Positions 1 through 7,623 of a stretch of 64,000 bases of DNA are shown here, one piece after another. Made by a program: the position numbers and the translations under genes. Origin of the DNA: Bacillota bacterium (GTDB taxonomy: Bacteria; Bacillota; Clostridia; Lachnospirales; Lachnospiraceae); assembly GCA_023399055.1 (NCBI GenBank), contig JAEWQV010000016.1, positions 496,001 to 560,000 of the forward strand, given 5' to 3'. Below the pieces are notes generated by a model that did not search any database, was not told the origin of the DNA, and was given only the letters and a program-made list of their open reading frames with translations. Each line of letters opens with the position of its first letter. The first letter of the stretch is position 1.

Positions 1-779
1 TCTACTATGATAAGTTTGAATGCTCCACTTTTTTTGCTAGAACTCCGGAGGGGGATTATATTATGGGTAGAAATTATGATACAGAAGTATCCATCCCCTT
101 TGTTCTTAAGACAAATTCCAAGAATGATTTTAAAACAATAGGTATGGCGGATCTTCGTAACCTTGGTTGGAACAATTCTAACTTAGTTTCTAAAATGACT
201 GCACTTTCTGCTCCTTATTATACCTTTGATGGAATGAATGAAAATGGCGTTGCAGTTGCTGCTATGTCTGTACCTGTTGGTTCCAGATCAGATATTGATG
301 AGAATAAAACTACCTTATATGATTATGCAGTAATCCGGCTTACACTTGAAAAGGCAGAGAATGTAGATGATGCTATCAAGCAGTTGTCACAGTATAATGT
401 CAAAATGGAAGATACGTATCCCTCCCATTACATGATTGCAGATGCAGCTGGTAATTGTGCAGTTATTGATTATGTGGATGGCAGTATGAAGGTAATCAGG
501 AAAGGAGATACTTATCAGATAGCTACCAATATGCTTACGTATAATAACGAGAAGCATCAGGGGTATAGTGCTGAACGATATCAGGCTTTTGATAAAGTGC
601 TGACGGAAAAGTTAGGAGTTATATCCGTTGAAGATGCGTTGGAGCTATTGGTAGAAAATACTGTGCCAGGTGACGAACAATGGTCCAGTGTATATAACCT
701 AACAGATAAAACGATGTCGGTTAAATTCTACGGTGATTATGAAAATACATATACGTATGATATTGTAGAGAATCCATGA
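1..779 (+). CDS. Linear amide C-N hydrolase (choloylglycine hydrolase / penicillin V acylase family), 5' end outside window
   Basis: An open frame enters the window and ends at the TGA at 777-779. Before the first ATG at 63 the frame already encodes family sequence: a Cys (codon at 21) followed by Ser-Thr-Phe and then, about 20 residues on, a GRNYD motif. In this Ntn-hydrolase family the mature N-terminal Cys is the nucleophile and the R-N-x-D motif lines the active site, so the visible part probably starts near the mature N-terminus and the 63 ATG is not the true start. Later motifs (FDGMNENG; a central Asn-Met block) also suit the family. Substrate could be bile salts, penicillin V, acyl-homoserine lactones or a cell-wall amide and cannot be told from this. 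A hairpin follows the stop codon directly. Confidence 0.85.
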   Translation, partial: YYDKFECSTFFARTPEGDYIMGRNYDTEVSIPFVLKTNSKNDFKTIGMADLRNLGWNNSNLVSKMTALSAPYYTFDGMNENGVAVAAMSVPVGSRSDIDENKTTLYDYAVIRLTLEKAENVDDAIKQLSQYNVKMEDTYPSHYMIADAAGNCAVIDYVDGSMKVIRKGDTYQIATNMLTYNNEKHQGYSAERYQAFDKVLTEKLGVISVEDALELLVENTVPGDEQWSSVYNLTDKTMSVKFYGDYENTYTYDIVENP

Positions 780-786
780 GAGCCAA

Positions 787-822
787 AGAGCCTGCCGCAG
801 TTGCGACAGGCTCTTGGATAAA
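787..822 (+). terminator. Hairpin terminator-like element after the amide hydrolase
   Basis: Perfect 8-bp arms AGAGCCTG (787-794) and CAGGCTCT (807-814) enclose a 12-nt loop. The 3' flank is TGGATAAAAAAGGGGAG rather than a U-run, and that flank resembles the one behind the hairpins near 31200 and 35640. Confidence 0.55.
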
Positions 823-864
823 AAAGGGGAGTGTATCAGAGTAAAGTCTGATAATAACAATTAA

Positions 865-1212
865 TTAGTTTGATGCCTTATTCATATCCTTGAGCAGATG
901 ATGGAAAATAACGATAACGAAGGCGGCAAGGAGTGAGTTAAGAAATCCTCCCATGCTTATCTTTGCTACAAAAAGATCTGCAATCATAATTGTCCAGGCG
1001 TTCACAATAAAGCTGAATAGTCCCAAAGTCAAAAGGCTAAAGGGTAAAGTGAGCAATAACAGAATCGGCTTTATTATGAGATTTACTACTAACAGCACTA
1101 AGCCCATGAGAAGGAGGGCTGGGGTGCTCTCGATTTGAATCGTGTGTATTACAAAGGACAGCAGGTATATGGTTAATACAATAGATAAATATTTTAAAAA
1201 CAATTTTGTCAT
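865..1212 (-). CDS. YvlD-like four-helix membrane protein (phage holin superfamily IV fold)
   Basis: 115 residues, almost entirely hydrophobic, with about four membrane segments (roughly residues 5-25, 27-50, 55-78, 85-110). This matches the small 4-TM family annotated as phage holin family IV that contains Bacillus subtilis YvlD. An ATG lies 12 nt further upstream, but the GGAGG just inside it is an ideal ribosome site for the ATG at 1210-1212, so the shorter start is chosen. It is the last gene of a minus-strand group with DUF2089 and SHOCT-domain genes; yvlABCD of Bacillus and the LiaX region of enterococci put comparable genes together in the cell-envelope stress response. No phage genes are near, so a lysis role is unlikely. 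Confidence 0.8.
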   Translation of the reverse strand: MTKLFLKYLSIVLTIYLLSFVIHTIQIESTPALLLMGLVLLVVNLIIKPILLLLTLPFSLLTLGLFSFIVNAWTIMIADLFVAKISMGGFLNSLLAAFVIVIFHHLLKDMNKASN

Positions 1213-1267
1213 TTTTACCTCCATTAAGGATTGATGTTACAGTATACTATAAAAACCGAGTAATTTA

Positions 1268-1579
1268 TCACCTAATCTTTATAAGTATTTTTACTCCGTC
1301 AGTTGTAACATCTACAAGATCGTAGGGCTCACCCTCTGTTATAGAATCCAATAGCTTCATCACCATGATAACAAGTTCTTTCACAGTGGAAAGGGTGATT
1401 GGTGAGGCTTTCAGATTAGGTGTTTTCGGTACTAAGAGACCTGCAATAGTCAGTAAGTCCAGAGTACAGTCGAGTATTTCTTGAAAAATATATAAGGGGA
1501 CTGGAAATGGAATACTAAGAAACCGTTTGTTTTCAATTTGGAGCTTAATCCATAAGAAACGAAAACCCTTAATCGACAT
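1268..1579 (-). CDS. Hypothetical protein, diverged copy of the neighbour's C-terminal domain
   Basis: 103 residues; not a named family that I recognise. Its ATG overlaps the stop of the upstream gene by 11 nt and has an AAAGGTG ribosome site, so it is very likely co-translated. Read against the C-terminal domain of the upstream protein, the layout is the same: an F-L-x-I-K strand at the start, an alternating strand ending in a proline (VP), a long amphipathic helix, then an acidic E-G/D-P-x-x-V-D-V turn and a final basic beta strand (K-I-L-I-K here, K-V-K-V-Y there). I infer a tandem duplication of that domain that lost the N-terminal SHOCT-like segment. No signal peptide or clear membrane helix. 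Confidence 0.65.
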   Translation of the reverse strand: MSIKGFRFLWIKLQIENKRFLSIPFPVPLYIFQEILDCTLDLLTIAGLLVPKTPNLKASPITLSTVKELVIMVMKLLDSITEGEPYDLVDVTTDGVKILIKIR

Positions 1580-2012
1580 ATACTTTCACCTTTACCATAG
1601 CCTTATGGCTTTCATCCCAAGCCTCCACATCAACTATATTCGGATCATCCAATGTGCCGTTTATTACTTCTTCAATTATTTTTGCAAAATCAATGCTGGA
1701 AATATCAATACCTTTCGATTCCATCTCTCTTCTGGCATCTGCAGGTACTATGTTAGTCATTTTGTCAGCTATCTCACCAATGGTGGTCAGTAGACGTATT
1801 GGAACATTTACGTTTACATTAACAGAATTGTTATCGGAGGTAACCTTAATTTTAAGAAACTTATAGTTACGTTTTGTGGCTGTTAAAGTCTCGACCTTAC
1901 GAGCTGTTTCAGATTCCTTAGTTGCGTTCAGAGCTTCCAAAAGCTCCATACCTTCGGCAGCAGTAATCTGCCCTTTTTCAATCATTTCTAATATTTTTTG
2001 TTGTTCGCTCAT
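1569..2012 (-). CDS. SHOCT-like domain protein (YvlB/LiaX N-terminal type)
   Basis: 147 residues. Residues 1-30 form a short helical SHOCT-like segment (EQQKILEMIEKGQITAAEGM) as found at the N-terminus of YvlB/LiaX-type envelope-stress proteins; residues 50-147 are a beta-rich domain with alternating hydrophobics and a final V-K-V-K-V-Y strand. The ATG at 2012 has an AGGAGG seven bases upstream. It lies 18 bases downstream of the DUF2089 gene, whose C-terminus carries a similar helix pair, and overlaps the following gene. Inferred role: cytoplasmic or membrane-associated part of an envelope stress operon; direct function unknown. Confidence 0.75.
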   Translation of the reverse strand: MSEQQKILEMIEKGQITAAEGMELLEALNATKESETARKVETLTATKRNYKFLKIKVTSDNNSVNVNVNVPIRLLTTIGEIADKMTNIVPADARREMESKGIDISSIDFAKIIEEVINGTLDDPNIVDVEAWDESHKAMVKVKVYVD

Positions 2013-2030
2013 TGACTTGCCTCCTATTTA

Positions 2031-2432
2031 TTATAAATTTTTAATTCGTTCCGTAGCTTCTTTCGGGGAGATTTCACCCTTTGATAATTGGTCAAGAATT
2101 TCATTCTTGGCAGCTGTTTTATCTTCATTTTCCTTAATCAATTCTTTTGACGATACTTCATATCCAAGACCCCTGATGACCGCATCCAGTTTACCGCGAA
2201 CTGTGGGGTAGGAGATGCCTAATTCTTTCTCAACGTCTTTAATATTACCGCGACATTTTATGAATACTTTAACAAACTCTAGATCATCTTCGGGAAGCCG
2301 GCAGAATTCACAGGGCTGGAAATCTCCTTCGATGGAGGTAGAACATTTGGGACATCCGAGCTTGGTTATAGAAAGATTTTCACCGCAAACGGGGCATTTA
2401 CCTGGAGCTTTGTATTTCATTGTTTTCACCAT
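2031..2432 (-). CDS. DUF2089 zinc-ribbon, helix-turn-helix regulator
   Basis: 133 residues. The N-terminus has a zinc ribbon with CPVC near residue 18, CPKC near 31 and CEFC near 42. Residues about 48-95 (LEFVKVFIKC...GISYPTVRGKLD) are a helix-turn-helix of the kind found in DUF2089 proteins, and the last 25 residues form a SHOCT-like helix pair (LDQLSKGEISPKEATERI). It is first in the minus-strand group and probably its autoregulator. Two starts are possible: the ATG at 2432, or the in-frame ATG 12 nt further on (MKYKAPGK), which better fits the weak ribosome site. A good SigA-type promoter lies just upstream. Confidence 0.8.
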   Translation of the reverse strand: MVKTMKYKAPGKCPVCGENLSITKLGCPKCSTSIEGDFQPCEFCRLPEDDLEFVKVFIKCRGNIKDVEKELGISYPTVRGKLDAVIRGLGYEVSSKELIKENEDKTAAKNEILDQLSKGEISPKEATERIKNL

Positions 2433-2453
2433 CCTGATATGTTATTTGATTAC

Positions 2454-2482
2454 AATATACAACTAACAATTAAATATGTCAA
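2454..2482 (-). promoter_or_regulatory. SigA-type promoter for the DUF2089 operon
   Basis: On the minus strand TTGACA (2477-2482) and TATATT (2454-2459) are separated by 17 nt, close to consensus. AT-rich partly symmetrical repeats of ATTAATA/TATTAAT type lie just upstream at 2488-2525 and might bind a regulator. Confidence 0.65.
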
Positions 2483-2831
2483 TAAAAAAATTAATAATAT
2501 TAATATGAATATCAATAATGTTAATTTCTATTTTAAATATATTAAAAAATGATTATAGAACTGTAGAAAAGGCTGAATTTAGAATAAGTAGAAGAATATA
2601 TGAAAAATCCCCCAGGTACCTTTTCAGGTCATGAAGGATTTATAGTGGCGATATTAATAACAAGGTTACTAAATTATGCCCTAAATATAAACTAAAAAGT
2701 GCGAAAAGATATCCGCACCTAATTCAATACTCTACCAAATTTTGTATTAAAAGTCTAGTAAATTTTTTCGATAAACGATAGGCTATTCATACCTACCGCG
2801 GATAGGAAAAGAATTTAGGAGGTCCAATTTT
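2483..2831. other. Intergenic region without a recognised gene
   Basis: Between the divergent DUF2089 promoter and the methyltransferase. Mostly AT-rich; a partial GC-rich dyad (CTACCGCGGATAG, about 2792-2804) precedes the AGGAGG ribosome site of the next gene. No ORF, RNA gene or riboswitch is visible. Confidence 0.5.
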
Positions 2832-3590
2832 ATGAAGGCTTTAGATGCTAATTGGTACAAATCAATATGGAGTATGGATATAAAGGAACAATCATGGGTA
2901 GAGGATACAGAGAATCAGGTTGATTTTATTATTAGTACTTTGAAACTTACGGGAAATGAACGTATTCTTGATCTTGCATGTGGATTTGGAAGGCATGCTC
3001 TATCATTTGCAAGGCAAGGATTTCAAGTTACTGGAGTAGATATAACAAAAGAGTATATTGAAGATGCAGTAAAAACAGCAAAAGCAGAAGGGTTAAAGGC
3101 ACAGTTTATTAATTCAGATATAAGAGATCTGCATGTTACAAATGAGTATGATGTCGTATTGAATCTAGCAGATGGTGCCATAGGATATTTAGAATCAGAA
3201 GAGGAAAACCTGAAAATATTTAGTGTTATTTCAAAAGCATTAAAGCCAGGCGGAAAGCATTTTATGGATATCTGCAATGCTGAATATGCAGAGAATTATT
3301 TCCCGGCACAGTATTGGGATGCGGGTGAAGCTGCTCTGTCTGTTTCTAGATTTGAGTGGGATAATAAAAAACGAATCATGTTATTTGGTGACAATACGAT
3401 TGTTTATGGTGAACCAGCAAAAAAACCGAATATTGAGTATGGAGCTCCACAACGGTTATATTCTCTTAATGAGATAGAACAAATATGGAAGGAATTAAGT
3501 ATGGAGGTAGTACAGACTTATTCTAATTATTATGGCAAAGGTTCCTCCTATAAGGATTTACAACTTATTGTATATTCTGTAAAATTATAA
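2832..3590 (+). CDS. Class I SAM-dependent methyltransferase
   Basis: 252 residues with a Rossmann methyltransferase core. Motif I is ILDLACGFGRHAL near residue 44, followed by the acidic end of strand beta-2 (GVDIT), a motif II-like Asp-Ile segment (NSDIRDL) and a post-motif 'KPGGKHFMD' near residue 140. The start is set by an AGGAGG ribosome site. The substrate is unknown: the sequence resembles general small-molecule methyltransferases (methyltransferase_25/11-like) rather than rRNA enzymes. It stands alone and ends before a hairpin terminator. Confidence 0.85.
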   Translation: MKALDANWYKSIWSMDIKEQSWVEDTENQVDFIISTLKLTGNERILDLACGFGRHALSFARQGFQVTGVDITKEYIEDAVKTAKAEGLKAQFINSDIRDLHVTNEYDVVLNLADGAIGYLESEEENLKIFSVISKALKPGGKHFMDICNAEYAENYFPAQYWDAGEAALSVSRFEWDNKKRIMLFGDNTIVYGEPAKKPNIEYGAPQRLYSLNEIEQIWKELSMEVVQTYSNYYGKGSSYKDLQLIVYSVKL

Positions 3591-3660
3591 ATTATTTGTT
3601 TGAGTTTTGATTATTCCTGGGTACAGATTGACAAGAGTAAGATTTATAGATATTAAACTA

Positions 3661-3697
3661 ACAACCCGCGATACCTATGTAGCGGGTTGTTTTACTA
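3661..3697 (+). terminator. Hairpin terminator
   Basis: Perfect 9-bp arms ACAACCCGC (3661-3669) and GCGGGTTGT (3682-3690) followed by TTTTACTAGAAAGG; the flank again resembles the TACTAAAAAGG flank seen at other hairpins of the window. Confidence 0.75.
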
Positions 3698-3747
3698 GAA
3701 AGGTAGCTATAGCATTAAGATTTTCGTTCTCATTTTATATACAAAGA

Positions 3748-4127
3748 TTAATCCTTCATTTCATAAATCTTTTGAAGTATATTTAGGAATTGAATTTTAT
3801 CAGGGGGTGCTTCAGTAAATTTGTAGTCTTCTATAAGTCTGTAACCAAACTTAATTAGGATCATTTCATAGATACAAGGATCGGATAATTGAGAGATGTC
3901 TGTATATTCTGAAAATCCTGAGTAATACGCCCTAACACATCGATGGTAGTACCGTCTTAGGTTTCAGCTGTACCTGTGACAAGCCTCACATCACCCAGAG
4001 TACCGCCGTGTAATTGCTTGGTTTTATAATCAGCATGAACTATGCTCACGCCAAGCATTTTGCTAAAGACAAATGTCAATGTATTGGTCTTTATTTTTAT
4101 TTCTTCCGATGTGTTCAGATTAATAAT
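3748..4127 (-). pseudogene. Degraded phosphotransferase-like gene (aminoglycoside phosphotransferase type?)
   Basis: Minus-strand conceptual translation shows two coding fragments. The 5' part, behind an AGGAGG at 4128-4133, reads into a block with LHGGTLGDVRLVTGTAET, an in-frame TAA, then DGTTI. The 3' part, in another frame, contains YYSGFSEYTDISQLSDP and EMILIKFGYRLIEDYKF and ends at the TAA at 3748-3750. There is no proper start codon, one internal stop and a frameshift at the junction, and the total is far shorter than a kinase of this type, so a large middle deletion is likely. Recognition as an aminoglycoside-phosphotransferase-like kinase rests on memory of similar LHGGT...GDVRLVTGTAET sequences and is tentative; the decay itself is plain. 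Confidence 0.65.
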
Positions 4128-4396
4128 CCTCCTATTATAGGTATTATTCTTAGTTATACCATCTCTTTTAGAAATTGAAGTTTTCTTCTGGGGATACAGA
4201 TATTGTAAAGCGCAGTAAGTGCAATGTCAATAAATTATAAGCAGTAAATCCTAGTGAATCGACACGGAAACAAAAAGCTTAATTGTAGAGGAAACGAATA
4301 ACATATTAGAAGGTTTATCATAAATTATAATAGCAGTAGGTCGAGGTAAATGATACAATATCAAGTATATTATACTAAGGAAAAAAGGGAGAAAAC

Positions 4397-5776
4397 ATGT
4401 TGATTCTTCATAACTTTTTAAGTTTCTACTTTCAAGCATTGATGTACAATTTTATGGTTTATATTACGCTAATTAATAGCTTTACGCTTAAAGTGAGTAA
4501 GCGAAAGGCTTATGTCGTGGCATTTATATGTTCGAATTTTATTCCAATAACAGATGCTTTGGCACAGGTTTATGTTGGAGGTGGAGTTGTACCATATACT
4601 GTTGAAGTCTATTGGATATTGAAAGCATGTAATATGATAGGGCAAGTTTTAGCAGTTTTGTATATAGTATTTGTTTTTAGTGATAGATGGTACAAGTGCT
4701 ATTGGTGGGCTATTTTAGCACAGACATTTGCAGCACTTTCAATGGCTTGCGGCTATGGATTTCACTTTATATATTCAGTGAATGATATGCATTATATACG
4801 TGCTATTAATTCTAAAACTTTAGCGGAATATGTATTATATCTAGTTATCACCTTTTTTGTGGGATGTATTCTCGTGTTTATTGGAAGGCGGATAAGGAAA
4901 ATTAAGATACTAGGTAAGATATCGATATGGTATTGGTATTGTATTTATTTAGTTTGGGCAATTGTTACATTTAATTCAGATAAGAGTTATGGATCGGTAG
5001 ATCAAATCAGTGTACTATCAAGAATGTCTAATCTAAATAAGATAATAATATTTTTTATAATACAGTTTATCATTTTATTTATATCAACCAATCGATATGA
5101 TAAGAAACTTTTAAAGATGGAGATTAACTTGCTAAAACAGCAAAATGAAATTCAATATGAAAACTATCTTACTATGCAACAGCAGGAAATGGAAATACAT
5201 AAATTATATCATGACATTGGTAACCACATTGAAACCATAAAAATATTACTAAACGAGGGGGACAACCAGGAAGCCAGGGAATATACCAATGAACTTACGA
5301 AGAAATATAAAGACACAAGAAAGTATTATAGTAATAATAAAATCATTAATGCTGTACTAAGCCAGAAGCTTAAATTATGTGAACAAAAAGATATAACCTA
5401 TAATTATGATTTGCGCATACCAGACAATCTATTAATCAAAGACGTTGATCTAATGAGTGTATTTTCAAATCTGCTGGACAATGCTATAGAGTGTCAAAGA
5501 AATAGTAGTGATAACAAATATATTGAAATTAAAGTAATGCCGATAGGAAACTATTTAACAGTTAAGATAATTAATAGTAAACCAACAAAAATTGAGCCAG
5601 ATATTGAAAAGAATTCTTTCAAAACATGGAAAAATGATAAGAGTTTACACGGTTATGGATTAAAAATTATTGAAGAGATAGTACATAGGTATGATGGTAA
5701 GACAGAGTTTAAGAATAATATGGATAGCTTTTCGGCAATGGTAATGCTAAAAATGGAGATTCAGTTATTACCTTAA
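4397..5776 (+). CDS. AgrC-like GHKL sensor histidine kinase
   Basis: 459 residues. The first 230 form about six membrane helices, as in peptide-sensing AgrC/ComD-type kinases. A coiled segment (240-268) leads to the phospho-acceptor motif HDIGNH (His272), followed by the ATPase N-box (NLLDNAIEC, near 355) and G-box (HGYGLKIIEE, near 422). The GGGAG ribosome site fits the ATG at 4397. It is convergent with the LytTR regulator gene 5896-6606, the likely partner; no AgrD-like peptide gene or AgrB protease gene was found nearby. Signal unknown. Confidence 0.88.
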   Translation: MLILHNFLSFYFQALMYNFMVYITLINSFTLKVSKRKAYVVAFICSNFIPITDALAQVYVGGGVVPYTVEVYWILKACNMIGQVLAVLYIVFVFSDRWYKCYWWAILAQTFAALSMACGYGFHFIYSVNDMHYIRAINSKTLAEYVLYLVITFFVGCILVFIGRRIRKIKILGKISIWYWYCIYLVWAIVTFNSDKSYGSVDQISVLSRMSNLNKIIIFFIIQFIILFISTNRYDKKLLKMEINLLKQQNEIQYENYLTMQQQEMEIHKLYHDIGNHIETIKILLNEGDNQEAREYTNELTKKYKDTRKYYSNNKIINAVLSQKLKLCEQKDITYNYDLRIPDNLLIKDVDLMSVFSNLLDNAIECQRNSSDNKYIEIKVMPIGNYLTVKIINSKPTKIEPDIEKNSFKTWKNDKSLHGYGLKIIEEIVHRYDGKTEFKNNMDSFSAMVMLKMEIQLLP

Positions 5777-5805
5777 ATGATTGAGTTGTAACATCCTTAT
5801 GGAAG

Positions 5806-5870
5806 AACATCCAGTAAAATGGTAATATGCATCTTGGGAATGTAGAATATTATTTTACTGGGTGTTTTTT
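5806..5870 (+). terminator. Terminator of the sensor kinase gene
   Basis: Arms AACATCCAGTAAAAT (5806-5820) and ATTTTACTGGGTGTT (5852-5866), with one G.U-type mismatch, are followed by a T-run (to 5870). Confidence 0.8.
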
Positions 5871-5871
5871 A

Positions 5872-5912
5872 TTCATGACAAGATGAAATGACTTGTCATT
5901 TCATCTTGTTTG
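5872..5912. repeat. Dyad repeat, copy A of a three-copy family
   Basis: TTCATGACAAG followed by an inverted pair ACAAGATGAAATGA / TCATTTCATCTTGT around a short loop. The right arm contains the last codons and TGA of the minus-strand response regulator. Related copies lie at 54107-54145 and 58011-58050, each just behind a terminator. Confidence 0.7.
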
Positions 5913-6606
5913 AAATAAAGGTTACAAATGCTTTATGAAATAATTTTGAATAGGTATAACTTATGGGAATCGTGGTTTCGTTTGTTAAAATGCATTCGGT
6001 ACGATTAATAGAATGTACATAGTTTAAGTTAACTAAATAGCTTTTGTGGCATTGAACGAAGCTTAATGAAAACTTGGTACTAATATTTTTCAATGAGTGG
6101 ATACATTTGTAGCAGGTACCAGAGGAATGGATATGTATATAGCGACCCAAAGACTCAACGTGAGAAATATCAGCTAGTGCAATTCTATAGTCCGTATTAG
6201 AATAATTAAAGTTTAGATAGCTGTTTTGGTTCGAATTATACACAGTGAGTGCTTTTGATAGTGCCTTCGGAAGACTGCTATCTGCCTCTGATTTTAATAC
6301 AAAATAAAGATGTTCGACATCATAGACACTAGTAGCACAGTTAATAAAATTGCTTATAAAAATGATGATACAATTAGGATTTATACTATTTATTTTTTTA
6401 GCAAGATCAATTCCATTTAGATCACCCATATCAATGTCTGTTATCAAGATATCATAGGAGCATATTACGTTTTGAATGTTTGCATGCAGTTTGCTTGGTG
6501 TAACGGATATAATTTCAATATTCCTATTATCAGGTAATATTTGTTCTACTTTTTTATGTATACTCTTTAAGTATAATTCATTATCATCACAAATTCCTAT
6601 TATCAA
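5896..6606 (-). CDS. LytTR-family response regulator (AgrA-like)
   Basis: 236 residues. The receiver domain has the acidic pair Asp7-Asp8, phospho-acceptor Asp57 (LITDIDM) and a conserved Lys near 103 (VLKSE). Residues 135-236 are a LytTR DNA-binding domain (DISHVESLGRYIHI; FVQCHKSYLVNLNYV). The only plausible start is TTG at 6604-6606. It faces the AgrC-like kinase gene and is divergent from the gene at 6804. An ACAAATGA direct repeat with 16-bp period (6755-6778) in the shared upstream region could be a LytTR-type target, though spacing is shorter than usual. Confidence 0.88.
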   Translation of the reverse strand: MIIGICDDNELYLKSIHKKVEQILPDNRNIEIISVTPSKLHANIQNVICSYDILITDIDMGDLNGIDLAKKINSINPNCIIIFISNFINCATSVYDVEHLYFVLKSEADSSLPKALSKALTVYNSNQNSYLNFNYSNTDYRIALADISHVESLGRYIHIHSSGTCYKCIHSLKNISTKFSLSFVQCHKSYLVNLNYVHSINRTECILTNETTIPISYTYSKLFHKAFVTFISNKMK

Positions 6607-6803
6607 TACTTATCACCCATCCTTAAAAAAAGAATAACATAGGGATCTAGAAAAATCAATTGTATGCAGATGGAGTGCTTGCTTCAGTTTAGTAAATGAG
6701 GATTGATACGTTTATAAGTTTTAATAGCAATAAGTCACAATATGATAGATAATGACAAATGATTGCACGTACAAATGAAGAATGATCAGAAAGGGTAATA
6801 AAA

Positions 6804-7445
6804 ATGGGGAAAAAAGAGGGAAAAAGGTATATCAATGAAATAAGTCTGAATATGGATGCAATATATGTAGAGAATTCAATTCAAGCGTATCTTAAGCAAA
6901 ATGACTTTAAACTGGTAAATGAAAATGAAGAGAATTATTACAAAACTGGAGGAGCAATGCGCTGCTTTAAGTATTGGTACAATAACGGAGTACTGCATAT
7001 AGAAGCTTGGCTTGGTAAAATCGGAAAAGAAATGGACATCAGTGATGGAAAACTTGTGGCAGCGGCTTACAAGGTGCCATATTACAACAGTGTTCTTTCC
7101 TTGCTGGGTTCCTTTGAAAAAGATAGACAGATGAAGCAATACACAAATGCACAAAGCTTTGAGCAGGTAGGTGCGCAGCCTTATGGAGTATATGAACAGC
7201 CCAATGGAGCGGTGTTGCAGGAAATTAATAAAGCAAATGATAAAAATTCAGTCATTGCATTTTGGTTATCAATAGCAGCTCTTGTATTAGTGTTTGGTTC
7301 AAAATTAAGTTTGTTAGCTAGTATAGGTTCTTTTTATCTTGCATTTAACCATGGATTAATATCAAGAAAGAGAGGCATGGCAATAGCAGCCATTGTTATT
7401 AACTCAATAGCAACAGTATTGTTTGTAGCTAAGTTTTTTCTGTAA
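6804..7445 (+). CDS. Hypothetical protein with C-terminal DUF4190-like membrane hairpin
   Basis: 213 residues. The first 105 form a soluble alpha/beta domain with several aromatics (YYKTGGAMRCFKYWYNNG) that I do not recognise. Residues 107-140 are a polar linker rich in Gln/Asn. Residues 145-213 contain two membrane helices, and the stretch GLISRKRGMAIAAIV resembles the S-x-x-R-G-x-A-I-A motif of DUF4190 membrane proteins. It is divergent from the LytTR regulator and separated by a terminator from the downstream Hsp70/J-protein pair. Likely a membrane-anchored protein with a cytoplasmic N-terminus; function unknown. Confidence 0.7.
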   Translation: MGKKEGKRYINEISLNMDAIYVENSIQAYLKQNDFKLVNENEENYYKTGGAMRCFKYWYNNGVLHIEAWLGKIGKEMDISDGKLVAAAYKVPYYNSVLSLLGSFEKDRQMKQYTNAQSFEQVGAQPYGVYEQPNGAVLQEINKANDKNSVIAFWLSIAALVLVFGSKLSLLASIGSFYLAFNHGLISRKRGMAIAAIVINSIATVLFVAKFFL

Positions 7446-7532
7446 GATTTATTATGGATTAATATCCATTCGAAATACGAGTGCACTAGGTGTAACACAT
7501 AATGGACATTAGTTCATAAATAATTACATATT

Positions 7533-7570
7533 ATAACGGCTGCAGGTCTGAAACAGCCGTTATTTTTTCT
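7533..7570 (+). terminator. Rho-independent terminator
   Basis: Perfect 10-bp arms ATAACGGCTG (7533-7542) and CAGCCGTTAT (7554-7563) followed by TTTTTTCTT. Confidence 0.9.
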
Positions 7571-7623
7571 TAGTAAAATTGTTCTCAAACGAAAGACTTC
7601 CCTAACTGAAAAGGAGTATAAAA

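Noticed and set aside
865..1212. Prophage lysis module
   Set aside because: The holin-like protein is of YvlD type and sits with DUF2089/SHOCT genes; no endolysin or other phage gene is near.
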